The notes: generated from the sequence alone by a model not told the origin. A DNA stretch of 64,000 nt from Mycobacterium spongiae (GCF_018278905.1 NZ_CP046600.1:1550001-1614000), one strand, 5' to 3'. Counted from the stretch's first letter, positions 27,100 to 36,465 are shown. Made by a program: numbers and translations.

Positions 27100-28388
27100 G
27101 GGACTTCATCGCTTCGTTCCGGAGTTTCGACGGTCCCAGCCGAATCCTGATGGTCAATCAGTTCGGCATCAACCTGGGCTTCTACATGCTGATGCCGTAC
27201 CTGGCCAGTTATCTTGGGGGCCCGCTGGGTATGTCGGCGTGGGCCATCGGCCTCGTATTGGGCGTGCGCAGCTTTTCGCAACAAGGCATGTTCATCGTCG
27301 GCGGAACTCTGGCCGATCGGCTTGGCTACAAGCCGTTGATCCTCGCGGGTTGCCTGTTGCGCACCGCCGGGTTCGCGCTGCTTGTGTTCGCCCAGTCGCT
27401 GCCCGCAGTGCTGTTCGCGGCAGCTGCTACCGGATTCGCTGGTGCCCTGTTCAACCCGGCTGTTCGCGCATACCTGGCCGCTGACGCCCGCGAGCGCCGC
27501 GTTGACGCGTTCGCCTTGTTCAACGTCTTCTACCAGGCGGGCATTCTGATAGGCCCGTTGGCCGGGCTTGCGCTCGCGACGGTCGATTTCCGAGTCAGCG
27601 CTGCCGGTGCCGCGCTCGTCTTCGCGGCACTGACCGCCCTGCAACTGTTCGCGCTACCGCAACATGGAGTAAAACGGGCCGAGCCGACGGCGCTGCGTAG
27701 CGACTGGCGAACAGTCGCGGCGAATCGATCGTTGCTGCTGTTCGCCGTGGCGATGATCGGGTCGTATGTGTTGTCGTTCCAGATCTATCTCGCGTTGCCG
27801 CTGCAGGCGGCTGTGCTGGCACCGGGTTCCGAGGCGATGCTCGTCGCCGCCCTCTTCGTGGTCTCGGGATTGGTCGCAGTGCTCGGTCAGCTCCGTATCA
27901 CCCGCTGGTTCGCTGGTCGCTGGGGATCAGGACGTTGCCTGATCATCGGCATGACGATTCTGGCGGCAGCTTTCGTGCCGCTGATCGCTGTGCCCGATGC
28001 GCAAGGGCTCCCGGCGGTCGCCGCGATGGGTGCGGTGGTGGTGTCCGCGGCGGTGCTCGCCGTGGGCTCGGCGGCAGTGTTTCCGTTCGAGATGGACCTG
28101 TTGGTGTCGCTGTCGCGCCAGCGTTTGGTTGCCACCCACTACGGCTTCTACAACACCATCGTCGGAGTCGGGATCCTCGTCGGGAACCTCGCGACCGGTT
28201 CGATCTTTCAGGCCGCGCGCGACGCGGGCAACGGCGCTCTGGTCTGGGTGGGTCTGTTCTCGATCGGCATCGTGTCTGCTTGTGCCCTCTACCGGCTCGA
28301 CCGGGGTGGCCATCTGCAGACGAGATCGGCCGAGTCCAGTGACTCGGGTGATTCGGGCCGCGGCGAAGTGGTCGGGGCTGGGCGGTAG
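27096..28388 (+). CDS. MFS transporter coupled to cysK2
   Basis: The 430-residue protein starts at GTG 27096 within the cysK2 stop. About 12 hydrophobic segments are visible. The MFS loop 2-3 motif appears as [17 protein letters not shown], and the N-terminal helices include [20 protein letters not shown]. The C-terminal tail is hydrophilic and Ser/Asp-rich. It looks like a drug-efflux-type MFS. Coupling to cysK2 suggests export of a thiol, cysteine derivative or S-sulfocysteine, but this is inference. Confidence 0.85.
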   Translation: MRDFIASFRSFDGPSRILMVNQFGINLGFYMLMPYLASYLGGPLGMSAWAIGLVLGVRSFSQQGMFIVGGTLADRLGYKPLILAGCLLRTAGFALLVFAQSLPAVLFAAAATGFAGALFNPAVRAYLAADARERRVDAFALFNVFYQAGILIGPLAGLALATVDFRVSAAGAALVFAALTALQLFALPQHGVKRAEPTALRSDWRTVAANRSLLLFAVAMIGSYVLSFQIYLALPLQAAVLAPGSEAMLVAALFVVSGLVAVLGQLRITRWFAGRWGSGRCLIIGMTILAAAFVPLIAVPDAQGLPAVAAMGAVVVSAAVLAVGSAAVFPFEMDLLVSLSRQRLVATHYGFYNTIVGVGILVGNLATGSIFQAARDAGNGALVWVGLFSIGIVSACALYRLDRGGHLQTRSAESSDSGDSGRGEVVGAGR

Positions 28389-28395
28389 CGGGGCT

Positions 28396-30216
28396 CTAGT
28401 TTTCTGACCTCGCGAAACGTCGCCACACTCGACGCACCGGCCCGGTGGAACCGCCGGCCGGCGGGTGCCGGTCGGCGTACGGCCACGGCCGATTGCGCTC
28501 CGGCACCGACGATGCCCGCTGGTGTTTGAGCTGCATCCGCAGAAACTGGCGCAGGTCATGCAGTTCGCGGTCGGTCCATCGGTTGTCAGCCTCGATGGGA
28601 TCGGCCGTCAGGTCGTAGAGCTCCCATTGGTCGTCGAGCGGATCGGTGCGGTACACCTCGCCGCCAATACCGTTGGTGGCCAAGTGACGCACACCCGGTT
28701 CGGTCCACGTGCCAGGGTCGTCGAAGGTGCGCACTAGCTTCCACAGGTGTCCGGCACCTCCAACGGCGTCGGCGTTATCGACCCGCACGACCAACCCCTC
28801 GAAGTTGGCTGCTACGTGCGCGGGCACCTTGATGCGCAGCGGCGCCGGCGGATTCACGGTGCGGCCCAATTGCCGGGCTAGCCCAGATGCGCCGGTATCG
28901 CCTTCGAGCACATTGTCGCGCGTGATGAGGTAGACGGCCCGCCCCTCGTCGGGCGACGCCCCATCCACCACGGGCATCAGGTCGCGGCCGGGAAGCGGGT
29001 GCACCTCGGAGAACGACTCGGCGAGACTCGCGGCCACGACGTCTACGTCGATGCCGGCCGCGCCGAGCAGTGTCGGCACCACGTCGATGTGTGAGGTTGG
29101 CGCCGAGATCGAGCGGGGCTCAGTGGCATTGTCACCGATGCGAGCGACCACAAAAGGCACCCGGGTGGCCTCGTCATACAGGTTGAACCACTTCTGGTGC
29201 AATCCGCCGTGTGCGCCGAGCAGCTCGCCATGATCGGCGGTGCGCACCAGCACGGCATTCTCGGATCCGCCTTCGGTGACTGCCCGTCGCACCCGCTCGA
29301 TCGGTCCGTCGACCTCGGCATGCAGGCGGTAATACAGATCGCGGTAGCGTTGCGCGTTGCGTTTGTAGACGCGCCTGATCGCGCGGGCCGGACCGTATCC
29401 GGAGTAGTACGCCTCGCGGAATGCGATCTGTGCGGCGGGTTTCTGCGACAAATCCTCACCGGCAGTAGGTGGCGCCGGCACACGGGGCGGCTCCAGCGTG
29501 GTTGCCGGAAGCGGGTTGCGCCGCAGCCAAGCCGGGAACAGGACGATGTCATGCGGGTTGACGAAGCTGGCGACCAGTAAGAACGGTTGCCTCGCAGCCG
29601 CATCACCGGCGCGACGCCGGTCATAGCGGTCCCGCAGCCACGCCACGACGCGATCGGCGATGAGCGGGTCGCGTCGAAAACCGCTGTTGGCCAACCCCGC
29701 CCCGTGAGGCTCAGGACCCACCCAACCGGAGAAGCCATAGGGGCCGAGCGGGTCGGCATCGAGATAGCGCTGCACGGCCGCCGCGTCGACGACGCCGTCG
29801 CCATCATTAGTGGCCAGCGATTCGCCCGTCGCCGGGTTCTCCAGGTCGGCGTGGGAGATGTGCCACTTGCCGTCGTAGTGGGTGTCGTACCCGGCCGCGC
29901 GAAACCAGTTACCCAGCGTTGGAACTTCGCCGGCTCGCAGCCACCGCAGCCTCGAATCGTCGAATCGCTTGCCGAGACCATCGGTCTGGGTGACGCCATG
30001 CAGGTCCGGATACTGGCCGGTGAAGATCGTCGGCCGGCTGGGCACGCACGCCAGCGAACCCGTGTAGTGCCGAGCAAACCTCACCCCATGTTCGTCGAAC
30101 CAGCGATGGCTAGCCAGGGCACGTTGCCGCCAGGCGAGCAGCTCGGGCGACTCATACGGCGGCGCCGCGCGCTCTTCGTCGGTCATCAGGATGATGATGT
30201 CGGGACGGTCAGGCAT
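28396..30216 (-). CDS. atsF: sulfatase of the AtsF/choline-sulfatase-like type
   Basis: The 606-residue protein starts MPDRPDIIILMTDEERAAPP. The formylglycine motif is LACVPSRPTIFTGQYP near residue 57 (C-x-P-S-R), and GKWHISH, ASFVNPHDIVLF and VRTADHGELLGAHGG complete the metal and sulfate site. The layout (no beta-rich tail, about 600 residues) fits Rv3077 (AtsF) as I recall it. Activity needs cysteine-to-formylglycine maturation. The substrate is unknown. It overlaps the upstream SRPBCC gene by 8 bases and appears to be the last gene of a three-gene unit. Confidence 0.82.
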   Translation of the reverse strand: MPDRPDIIILMTDEERAAPPYESPELLAWRQRALASHRWFDEHGVRFARHYTGSLACVPSRPTIFTGQYPDLHGVTQTDGLGKRFDDSRLRWLRAGEVPTLGNWFRAAGYDTHYDGKWHISHADLENPATGESLATNDGDGVVDAAAVQRYLDADPLGPYGFSGWVGPEPHGAGLANSGFRRDPLIADRVVAWLRDRYDRRRAGDAAARQPFLLVASFVNPHDIVLFPAWLRRNPLPATTLEPPRVPAPPTAGEDLSQKPAAQIAFREAYYSGYGPARAIRRVYKRNAQRYRDLYYRLHAEVDGPIERVRRAVTEGGSENAVLVRTADHGELLGAHGGLHQKWFNLYDEATRVPFVVARIGDNATEPRSISAPTSHIDVVPTLLGAAGIDVDVVAASLAESFSEVHPLPGRDLMPVVDGASPDEGRAVYLITRDNVLEGDTGASGLARQLGRTVNPPAPLRIKVPAHVAANFEGLVVRVDNADAVGGAGHLWKLVRTFDDPGTWTEPGVRHLATNGIGGEVYRTDPLDDQWELYDLTADPIEADNRWTDRELHDLRQFLRMQLKHQRASSVPERNRPWPYADRHPPAGGSTGPVRRVWRRFARSEN

Positions 30217-30667
30217 GCGTTGTCTCCAATCGGTGGGCCAGCCCGGCGAGCATCGCGTCGGACTGCTTGGCCAATAGACGCAGCACTACGTGTTCGGCGA
30301 GGCGAGCGGGTAGGCCCGACCCGATCCTTACCGTGCTGGCCACTGTCACGACGGTCGCATCGCCGCTGGTCAGCAACGTCCAGCGATTCGTGACGGTGCG
30401 CAACCGGGTCGGCAGGCCCTCGATGGCGTAGACCAGCGTCGTGGGTGGATCGACCGAGATGATGCGCTCTAGCAGCGCGTTTGGACCGACCTGTACGCGG
30501 CGAGTGGTGGCCACTGGCCCGCCGTCGGGACCGCGACTCAGCACACAGGAGTGGTCGATGTTGTCCGCCCACGAGCTCAGCGAACCGAAATCGGCCAGTA
30601 GGTCCCAGACCGCCTGCTGTCGTGCCGCGATCGTTCTGCGGCGACTAATTTCTGCCACTGCGTCCAT
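30209..30667 (-). CDS. SRPBCC family protein
   Basis: The 152-residue protein begins AEISRRRTIAARQQAVWDLL and continues ADFGSLSSWADNIDHS, a helix-grip opening with the conserved W. Later strands include TTLVYAIEGLP and NRWTLLTSGDATVVTV, and the C-terminal helix is long. It resembles Rv3076 by position. It should bind a hydrophobic ligand. The start overlaps the MFS gene end by 23 bases and its stop overlaps the sulfatase start, so MFS, SRPBCC and sulfatase are probably one transcript. Confidence 0.8.
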   Translation of the reverse strand: MDAVAEISRRRTIAARQQAVWDLLADFGSLSSWADNIDHSCVLSRGPDGGPVATTRRVQVGPNALLERIISVDPPTTLVYAIEGLPTRLRTVTNRWTLLTSGDATVVTVASTVRIGSGLPARLAEHVVLRLLAKQSDAMLAGLAHRLETTHA

Positions 30668-32072
30668 GAAACACCATGGCGGGTTTGCGCATAAGTGCGC
30701 AGCACCCCACGCCCATCACCAACATGACGATGGGGAATACCAGCGACGCTTGGGTCGCGGTCGTGGTAGTGGGACCGATACCAGCTTGCAGCAGGACGCC
30801 GGTCGCCGCGCTGCCGAGGGCGCCGCCGAGCTGTCGGGTGGTGTTGAACACCCCCGAGGCAGCGCCCACCAGTTCCGTCGGCACCGTGCGGGTGGCGATG
30901 CCGGCCAGCGGCGCCGACACCCCACCCAGACCCACACCGGCGACCAGCATCGGTGCCATCAACAGCCACAACGACACACCGGGATCCAGCACCCACACCA
31001 GTGCGGCGATGCCCACGGCCAACACCGCGAACCCCGCGCCGGAGATGAGCGCGGGATTCCATCGATCCGAGGCCCGTCCGGCAGCATGCGCGCACCATGA
31101 CGACAACACAAACATCGGTACCGTGGCTGCCCCGGCTACCAGCGGCGAGTACCCCAGCGTGGTCTGCAGGTAAATCATCAGCGGCAGAAACAACCCCCCC
31201 ATGGCAGCACCCATGGCAAGGCCCGCGGTGCTCGCCGTCGAGAAGTTACGGTTGGTGAACAGGCGCAGCGGCAGCAGCGGCTCGCGGGAATTCACGTTCT
31301 GCCACAGTACAAACACCAACAAACAGATGACTCCGGTGATGGCCACCGAGGCGATAGAGATCGGCCCGGCGATGATGCCCCAGTCGTAGTGCTCACCGCT
31401 TTGGATGGCGAACACCACCGCGAACAGGCCGGTCCCGCTCAAGGCGACCCCCAGCAGATCGAACCGATGCTGATGATGTGGACGGTAATCGGGAACGAAT
31501 CGCAGGGCGGCGATCCAGCCGGCGATCCCGATCGGGACGTTGATCAAGAAAATCCATCGCCATCCGACCGATGCCACCAACACCCCACCCATCAGCGGGC
31601 CGGCCGCCATCGCCGCCGCGCCAACGGCGCTCCATATCCCCAGCGCCGCGCCACGCCGCTCGGCGGGAAAGATGTGCACGATCAGGCTCATCGTCTGTGG
31701 GATGACCAGTGCCGCCGCCAGCCCCTGCGCCGCGCGCGCGGCGATCAGTATCTCCGGTTCCGGCGCCAGCGCGCAGGCCAGCGAGGCGGCGGTAAATCCG
31801 GCCAACCCGACAAGAAACAACCGTTTGGGCCCAAATCGATCACCCAGGCGACCAGCCATGATCAACGGCACCGACAAACACAAGGCATAGATGCTGTTGA
31901 CCCACACCATGTCGTTGAGGGTCGCGTCCAGGGCGGTCTGCATCGCCGGAATCGCGACGTTGACGATCGAGGCGTCGACCCCGACCATGAAGAAACTGAC
32001 GCACAGCGCGTACAACGCTGCTTGTCCGCTCCTCTCGCGACCTTGACGCAGAGCGGCCTCGTTGGAGTCCAT
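30645..32072 (-). CDS. DHA2-type (EmrB/QacA) MFS drug transporter
   Basis: From ATG 32072 (MDSNEAALRQGRERSGQAAL) the protein has 475 residues with 14 predicted transmembrane segments. DHA2 motifs are clear: FMVGVDASIVNVAIPAMQTA in TM1, MAGRLGDRFGPKRLFLVGLA in loop 2-3 and GPLMGGVLVASVGWRWIFLI in TM5. It probably exports drugs or amphipathic metabolites by proton antiport. It heads the MFS-SRPBCC-sulfatase unit. A longer ATG (32132) would add a hydrophilic leader inside the divergent promoter and is less likely. Confidence 0.88.
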   Translation of the reverse strand: MDSNEAALRQGRERSGQAALYALCVSFFMVGVDASIVNVAIPAMQTALDATLNDMVWVNSIYALCLSVPLIMAGRLGDRFGPKRLFLVGLAGFTAASLACALAPEPEILIAARAAQGLAAALVIPQTMSLIVHIFPAERRGAALGIWSAVGAAAMAAGPLMGGVLVASVGWRWIFLINVPIGIAGWIAALRFVPDYRPHHQHRFDLLGVALSGTGLFAVVFAIQSGEHYDWGIIAGPISIASVAITGVICLLVFVLWQNVNSREPLLPLRLFTNRNFSTASTAGLAMGAAMGGLFLPLMIYLQTTLGYSPLVAGAATVPMFVLSSWCAHAAGRASDRWNPALISGAGFAVLAVGIAALVWVLDPGVSLWLLMAPMLVAGVGLGGVSAPLAGIATRTVPTELVGAASGVFNTTRQLGGALGSAATGVLLQAGIGPTTTTATQASLVFPIVMLVMGVGCCALMRKPAMVFHGRSGRN

Positions 32073-32240
32073 GTCGATGGATGTCCTTAACTCAGGCCGC
32101 TCGTCGGTCTTGAACTTAGCCGCGCTGATCATACCGGCGAGCCAGCGGCGCGCATCGGCTATTGACTGGCTCGACGGAGTTCCGTGGGCTCGCGGCGCCG
32201 TGACGCGGGGCGTGCGAGGCGCCGCGTTGCGGTACCGCTA

Positions 32241-32271
32241 CGGTTTAGGAAACACGCCGCGGTTTAGGAAA
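32241..32271. promoter_or_regulatory. direct repeat CGGTTTAGGAAA, two copies 19 bp apart
   Basis: CGGTTTAGGAAA occurs at 32241-32252 and 32260-32271, about 25 to 55 bases before the CitE-like start and in the divergent region with the MFS gene. Two exact 12-base copies spaced close to two helical turns suggest a tandem activator or repressor site. No regulator gene is adjacent. Confidence 0.5.
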
Positions 32272-32295
32272 GACCACACAGACAGAGCAACAACG

Positions 32296-33231
32296 ATGAC
32301 GGCAGAGCGCACAATGCACGAACAACTCAACAGCCACGTGATGGATCCCGATGACATTGGCTCACGCATCGACCCGGTGCTTGCGCGCAGTTGGCTATTG
32401 GTCAACGGTGCGCACGCCGACCGATTCCAGGCCGCCGCACACTCTCGCGCCGACATTGTGGTCCTGGACATCGAGGATGCGGTCGCGCCGAAGGATAAGG
32501 ACGAAGCGCGCGGCAACGTCGTAACTTGGCTCGGCGCCGGAAACTCCGACTGGGTCCGCATCAACGGCTTTGGCACCCCGTGGTGGGCGGAAGACGTAGC
32601 CACGCTGGCCGGCAGCTCTGTCGGCGGAGTGATGCTGGCGATGGTCGAGTCCGTGGACCACGTTACCGAGACCGCGAAACGTCTACCCAATGTGCCGATC
32701 GTGGCGCTGGTTGAAACGGCCCGGGGCCTCGAACGTGTCACCGAGATCGCTCTAGCCAAGGGCACGTTCCGGCTTGCCTTCGGCATCGGCGATTTCCGCC
32801 GGGACACGGGTTTTGGCGAAGAGCCGGCCACCCTGGCCTATGCCCGATCGCGTTTTACCATCGCAGCGAAGGCGGCGAGCTTGCCGAGTGCGATAGACGG
32901 CCCGACCATTGGCTCCAATGCGCTGAAGCTCATTGAGGCGACGGCGGTGTCTGTTGAGTTCGGGATGACCGGCAAGATCTGCCTTTCACCAGACCAGTGC
33001 TCAGTTGTCAATGAGGGCCTCTCCCCGTCACAGGACGAAATCGGTTGGGCAAAGGAGTTTTTCGCCGAGTTCGAGCGCGACGGCGGCGAGATACGCAACG
33101 GGTCCGACCTGCCGCGTGTTGCCCGTGCAACCAAGATCCTAGAACTGGCTCGTTCCTACGGTATCGAAGCGTCCGACTTCGACGACGAATCGGTTCACAT
33201 GCCGGCTCCGTCGGACACCTATCACTACTGA
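32296..33231 (+). CDS. CitE-like citrate lyase beta subunit/HpcH aldolase family protein
   Basis: The protein has 311 residues from ATG 32296; longer frames extend into the MFS promoter. The TIM-barrel motifs are RSWLLVNGAHADRFQAAAHS, ADIVVLDIEDAVAPKDKDEA (metal and acyl-CoA end), MLAMVESVDHV, ALVETARGLERV and GKICLSPDQCSVVNEGL. In mycobacteria stand-alone CitE proteins act on (methyl)malyl-CoA or citramalyl-CoA rather than in citrate lyase. No CitF/CitD partners are present. It corresponds by position to Rv3075c. It is convergent with the HNH gene. Confidence 0.87.
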   Translation: MTAERTMHEQLNSHVMDPDDIGSRIDPVLARSWLLVNGAHADRFQAAAHSRADIVVLDIEDAVAPKDKDEARGNVVTWLGAGNSDWVRINGFGTPWWAEDVATLAGSSVGGVMLAMVESVDHVTETAKRLPNVPIVALVETARGLERVTEIALAKGTFRLAFGIGDFRRDTGFGEEPATLAYARSRFTIAAKAASLPSAIDGPTIGSNALKLIEATAVSVEFGMTGKICLSPDQCSVVNEGLSPSQDEIGWAKEFFAEFERDGGEIRNGSDLPRVARATKILELARSYGIEASDFDDESVHMPAPSDTYHY

Positions 33232-33261
33232 GCCTTAGCGCTGGGTGCGTGCGGTGCTCGG

Positions 33262-34533
33262 CTAGGCGGCGTGTCGAGCGAGCGCAATGCCCACCTTGAC
33301 CTCGACTCCGCTGATCGCGATCGGCATCACGCGCGGCGGCGCCCCAGACCGGTAACTTCGGCCGGTTGGAGTAGTGAATTTCGCTGTGTGAGTGTGGTTT
33401 TCGTGGAAATCCGTGACAACTTCCCAGCCAGCCGCTTCCTTGGCGTAGTTGCAGCGCTCACACGTGCCGAGGCCGTTGTCCGAGGTGGTGGAGCCACCCT
33501 TGGCCCACGGTTGCGCGTGGTCGCGGTGTCGGATCGGTGCGTCACAGTAGGGAGTCCGGCAGCATCGATCTCGCAGGTCGATGAACGCCGCCAGGCCCCG
33601 GGGAAAGCGTCGGGCCCGGGACTCCATGGCGACGAGCGCGCCCGCACGCGGATGCGCGTAGAGCCTACGGAGCGTCGCGCGGGAGCGTTTGTCGGCGACG
33701 GCGCCGAAAACCATGGTGCGGGCGACCGCTGCGGGTATCGGCCCGTATCCGCAGACGTCAGCGGGCGCGCTGTCGCCGCTCAGGAGTGTTTCATCCGACA
33801 ACACCAGGTTGACCGCGATCCGAGTCGGGACCGTCGCATCGCGGCCGGTGACCCGTTCGACGAGGGTATCTGCCATCACTTGTCCGCGGGAGCGCCCGTC
33901 ACACCGGATGTCTGCCTCGCGTTTTAGCGCCGCGTATACCGATACACCCGCCGCTACCGGCAAGAGAGCGGTCAGATATGTCATGGTGTCGGGCGCCGGT
34001 CGAATGGTGACCGTGCGTTCGCCCTCGGCCTTGGCTGCGCGGTCGACGACAGCATGGGGATCCAACCGGTAGGCGATCGCCTTGGCTGCCGCGGCTACCC
34101 GAGCATCGCCCATCCCATCGAGACCGCGCGGCTCACCACACAATTCGGCATCTAACGTGCGCCTGTCCGCGACATCCAGGCAGGCGCTTTCTCGGACGAT
34201 GAGCGTGGCACGCCACTCCGACAGCACTCCGGATTCCAACGCCGCAAGCGTGTGCGGCATCTCGTTGATCAGGGCCTTGGCGAAGCCGAGATGTCGGCTG
34301 CCCCGGGCGGGTGAGTCTCGTCGCGCCAGCGCGATCTCACTCGCGACGCCGCGTCCACGTCGCGCGGCGGGCACACCGGTGACCTCTTCGGCGGCACGGC
34401 GTGCCGCATCCAGAGCGGCCGCGGCCCGCGCTTGGCCGGCCGCGGCCGCGGATTTCACTCTCTCTAGTGCGGCGATTCGCTCGATCAACGCCGCTTCGTC
34501 GGAGGGGTCGACCGCTACGCTAGTATCGAACAT
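33262..34533 (-). CDS. 13E12-type DUF222/HNH endonuclease domain protein
   Basis: The 423-residue protein has the DUF222 helical region (residues about 1-300; LIERIAALERVKSAAAAGQA) and a C-terminal HNH domain: RDRCCRTPYCDAPIRHRDHA, then PWAKGGSTTSDNGLGTCERC, with paired cysteines and HRDHA. This is the 13E12 repeat family; Rv3074 is the positional counterpart. The ATG at 34533 lies inside a perfect LexA box, and a TAGTAT -10 element lies about seven bases before it, so the mRNA is probably leaderless and SOS induced. The nuclease's DNA target is unknown. Confidence 0.88.
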   Translation of the reverse strand: MFDTSVAVDPSDEAALIERIAALERVKSAAAAGQARAAAALDAARRAAEEVTGVPAARRGRGVASEIALARRDSPARGSRHLGFAKALINEMPHTLAALESGVLSEWRATLIVRESACLDVADRRTLDAELCGEPRGLDGMGDARVAAAAKAIAYRLDPHAVVDRAAKAEGERTVTIRPAPDTMTYLTALLPVAAGVSVYAALKREADIRCDGRSRGQVMADTLVERVTGRDATVPTRIAVNLVLSDETLLSGDSAPADVCGYGPIPAAVARTMVFGAVADKRSRATLRRLYAHPRAGALVAMESRARRFPRGLAAFIDLRDRCCRTPYCDAPIRHRDHAQPWAKGGSTTSDNGLGTCERCNYAKEAAGWEVVTDFHENHTHTAKFTTPTGRSYRSGAPPRVMPIAISGVEVKVGIALARHAA

Positions 34534-34547
34534 ATGTTCGATACTAG
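34520..34547. promoter_or_regulatory. SOS box (LexA site) within a 28-bp palindrome
   Basis: TCGAACATATGTTCGA at 34526-34541 matches the mycobacterial LexA consensus TCGAAC-N4-GTTCGA exactly. The symmetry extends on both sides to CTAG (34520-34547). The site includes the -10 sequence TAGTAT and the start codon of the HNH gene, so bound LexA would block initiation. The DUF488 gene on the plus strand starts about 70 bases away and could also be affected. Confidence 0.88.
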
Positions 34548-34617
34548 CACATCATGCTGTCGCCGTGGGCCACCATAGCGCCCCGGGGCATTGTCGCGTC
34601 GCCGATACGCTCGACCT

Positions 34618-34974
34618 GTGAGCCGTAACAGCCGGGTCCGGGCGGCTCGGATCTATGAAGACGTTCATCCCGACGATGGTCAGCGAGTCCTCGTCGATCG
34701 CATCTGGCCGCGCGGAATCCGCAAGGACGACCCGAGGGTGGGCATCTGGTGCAAGGACGCTGCACCGTCGAGGGAACTGCGCGAGTGGTACCACGGCCAC
34801 CCCGAGCGTTTCGACGAATTTGCGTTGCGTTACGAGAAGGAATTGGCCGACAACATCGCGTTGGAGGAGTTGCGCAAGCTAGTCACGCACAGTGTCGTAA
34901 CACTGGTAAGTGCCACCCGCAACGTGGACGGCAGTCACGCGGCCGTCCTCGCAAGGATCCTCAACAGCCGCTGA
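34618..34974 (+). CDS. DUF488 family protein
   Basis: The 118-residue protein (GTG 34618) contains the DUF488 core: ARIYEDVHPDDGQRVLVDRI, WPRGIRKDD, APSRELREWYHGHPERFDEF and RYEKELADN. The family, found across bacteria and often called a MarR-associated or YeaO-like protein, has no firmly assigned reaction. The length and position match Rv3073c. It is divergent from the SOS-controlled HNH gene and convergent with the DUF190 gene. Confidence 0.87.
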   Translation: MSRNSRVRAARIYEDVHPDDGQRVLVDRIWPRGIRKDDPRVGIWCKDAAPSRELREWYHGHPERFDEFALRYEKELADNIALEELRKLVTHSVVTLVSATRNVDGSHAAVLARILNSR

Positions 34975-34993
34975 GGGGTGACCGCGTAGGCAA

Positions 34994-36106
34994 TCAGTAG
35001 TCGTACTCCGCCAGCGGGGTTTCACTGCTCGGGCGCGACCCCGGTTCCGCCTCACTCAGTGACATTGCGGCGGGTACCATCTCGCTGGTCACGAGCCCGT
35101 GGCGCGCAGTCAGCTCGTCGATGATGTCGAAGCTGCGCGCTATGGACTCCGGTGTGTCAACGACGATGGTGGTCACCGGAACTCTACGAGTGAGCGCAAA
35201 GAGCTTGTCCCCGTGCGGCTTATGGTTGCCGTGAAACCCCCAGATGCCGCGCAGTGCGGTGGCTCCCCGGGCAGTCTCTGATTGCAGCAGGCGGTGGACA
35301 ACTGCCCGGTGGATCGGTAGTCCGTCATGCAAGGTCGCCTCGGCGGTGTGCACCATCAGCTTCTGCCACAGGTTGCGCCCGTGGTCGTCGGTCGTTGGTA
35401 GCTCCGGTGGGCGCGCGAACAGTTCCCCGTCGCGTTTGCAGATCCGCACGCGCTCGATGGTTAGCACTCGGTTGGGTAGCACCTCGGTCAGTTCGGCGAC
35501 GGCGGCCGAAACCCGCGCGGGTGTCCCGATGGCGATGATCATCAGGGGAACGTTGACGTTGCGACTGAAGAAACGTGCCCGGTAGCGCTCGCCATGGGCG
35601 GTGCCGTCGACACCGAGAAGCACCGAGGCACCGGCGAATCCGTGGCGGTACAACAACTCGCACACGACGTTGTGGGGTGGCCGGCCGCGGACTCGCTCCT
35701 GGCGACCGACATAGACCGTCAGTTTGGCGGATTCCGTGGCTCGGCTCTCGACGTCGCCAAGGTCCTCGATGCCATCGTCCCGCGTGATGAGCCGGGCGCG
35801 TTCCAGCGTGAGCAGTCCACGGTCGGTCATCGCGGTGACGTCGTCGACCAAGGCCCGGATCTTCGGCTCGACATCGACGGCCGCGATGGTCACCGGTGGG
35901 TCCTCGGACAGGCTCAGCGATTGGTCGGAGCGCAGGTCATGGCTCCGCCCGTAACTTGTGATGCCGCGCAGCATCACGCTGGTCGCGATATCTCGGCTGC
36001 CGAACAAATCCAGCATCGCATCGGCGAGAAACCCCTCGGCTTTGCCGACGGCGCGTTGGCGCTCGCCGAAATACGCGGTCAACTTCAGACACTGCTGGTT
36101 CACCAT
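34994..36106 (-). CDS. DUF190 protein with three tandem PII-like domains
   Basis: From GTG/ATG near 36106 ([20 protein letters not shown]) the protein has 370 residues. Three copies of the DUF190 fold can be traced at about residues 5-108, 125-230 and 250-345. Each starts with a LKLTAYFGE/LTVYVGRQE/LMVHTAEAT strand and contains GITSYG, GVDGTAHG or GIWGFHG and ends with a hydrophobic-rich ALVDDV/AVAELTEV/DIIDELTA helix. DUF190 resembles PII signalling proteins and commonly accompanies crcB fluoride channels, so a role in fluoride handling is inferred. The start overlaps the crcB stop by 7 bases. Confidence 0.8.
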   Translation of the reverse strand: MVNQQCLKLTAYFGERQRAVGKAEGFLADAMLDLFGSRDIATSVMLRGITSYGRSHDLRSDQSLSLSEDPPVTIAAVDVEPKIRALVDDVTAMTDRGLLTLERARLITRDDGIEDLGDVESRATESAKLTVYVGRQERVRGRPPHNVVCELLYRHGFAGASVLLGVDGTAHGERYRARFFSRNVNVPLMIIAIGTPARVSAAVAELTEVLPNRVLTIERVRICKRDGELFARPPELPTTDDHGRNLWQKLMVHTAEATLHDGLPIHRAVVHRLLQSETARGATALRGIWGFHGNHKPHGDKLFALTRRVPVTTIVVDTPESIARSFDIIDELTARHGLVTSEMVPAAMSLSEAEPGSRPSSETPLAEYDY

Positions 36107-36465
36107 TGCTCCGCGACCCATTGTCCGCCTAGTGCTGCGGCCACGCCGAGCACGACGCTGATGGCGATGTTCGCGAACGCGGCGAGTAGCTGGCGCTCTT
36201 CGCTAAGCCGCTGGGTTTCGAGCATCCAGGTGGAGAACGTTGTGTAGGCGCCAACCAGCGCCGTGCCGGCCAGCAGTGCGGCTGCCTTGGACAACGTCAG
36301 GCCGGCGAGAAACCCCAGGACCGCGGCGCCAGTGACGTTCACGGTCAGGGTGCCGAACGGAAACGCCGGGGCCATCCGGCGAGCTACCGTTCGATCCACC
36401 AGAAACCGCAACACCGACCCGACGCCGCCCAAGAGCATGACGCCCACCCACATCGCGGCCGTCAT
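36100..36465 (-). CDS. crcB: fluoride channel subunit CrcB/Fluc
   Basis: The 121-residue product has four hydrophobic helices and Fluc motifs: [35 protein letters not shown] (with the polar N lining the pore) and [15 protein letters not shown] (phenylalanine box and Na-binding turn). It forms a membrane F- export channel, here probably a heterodimer with the adjacent crcB copy, as is usual where two crcB genes are paired. The ATG at 36465 overlaps the upstream crcB stop by four bases. Confidence 0.92.
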   Translation of the reverse strand: MTAAMWVGVMLLGGVGSVLRFLVDRTVARRMAPAFPFGTLTVNVTGAAVLGFLAGLTLSKAAALLAGTALVGAYTTFSTWMLETQRLSEERQLLAAFANIAISVVLGVAAALGGQWVAEQW

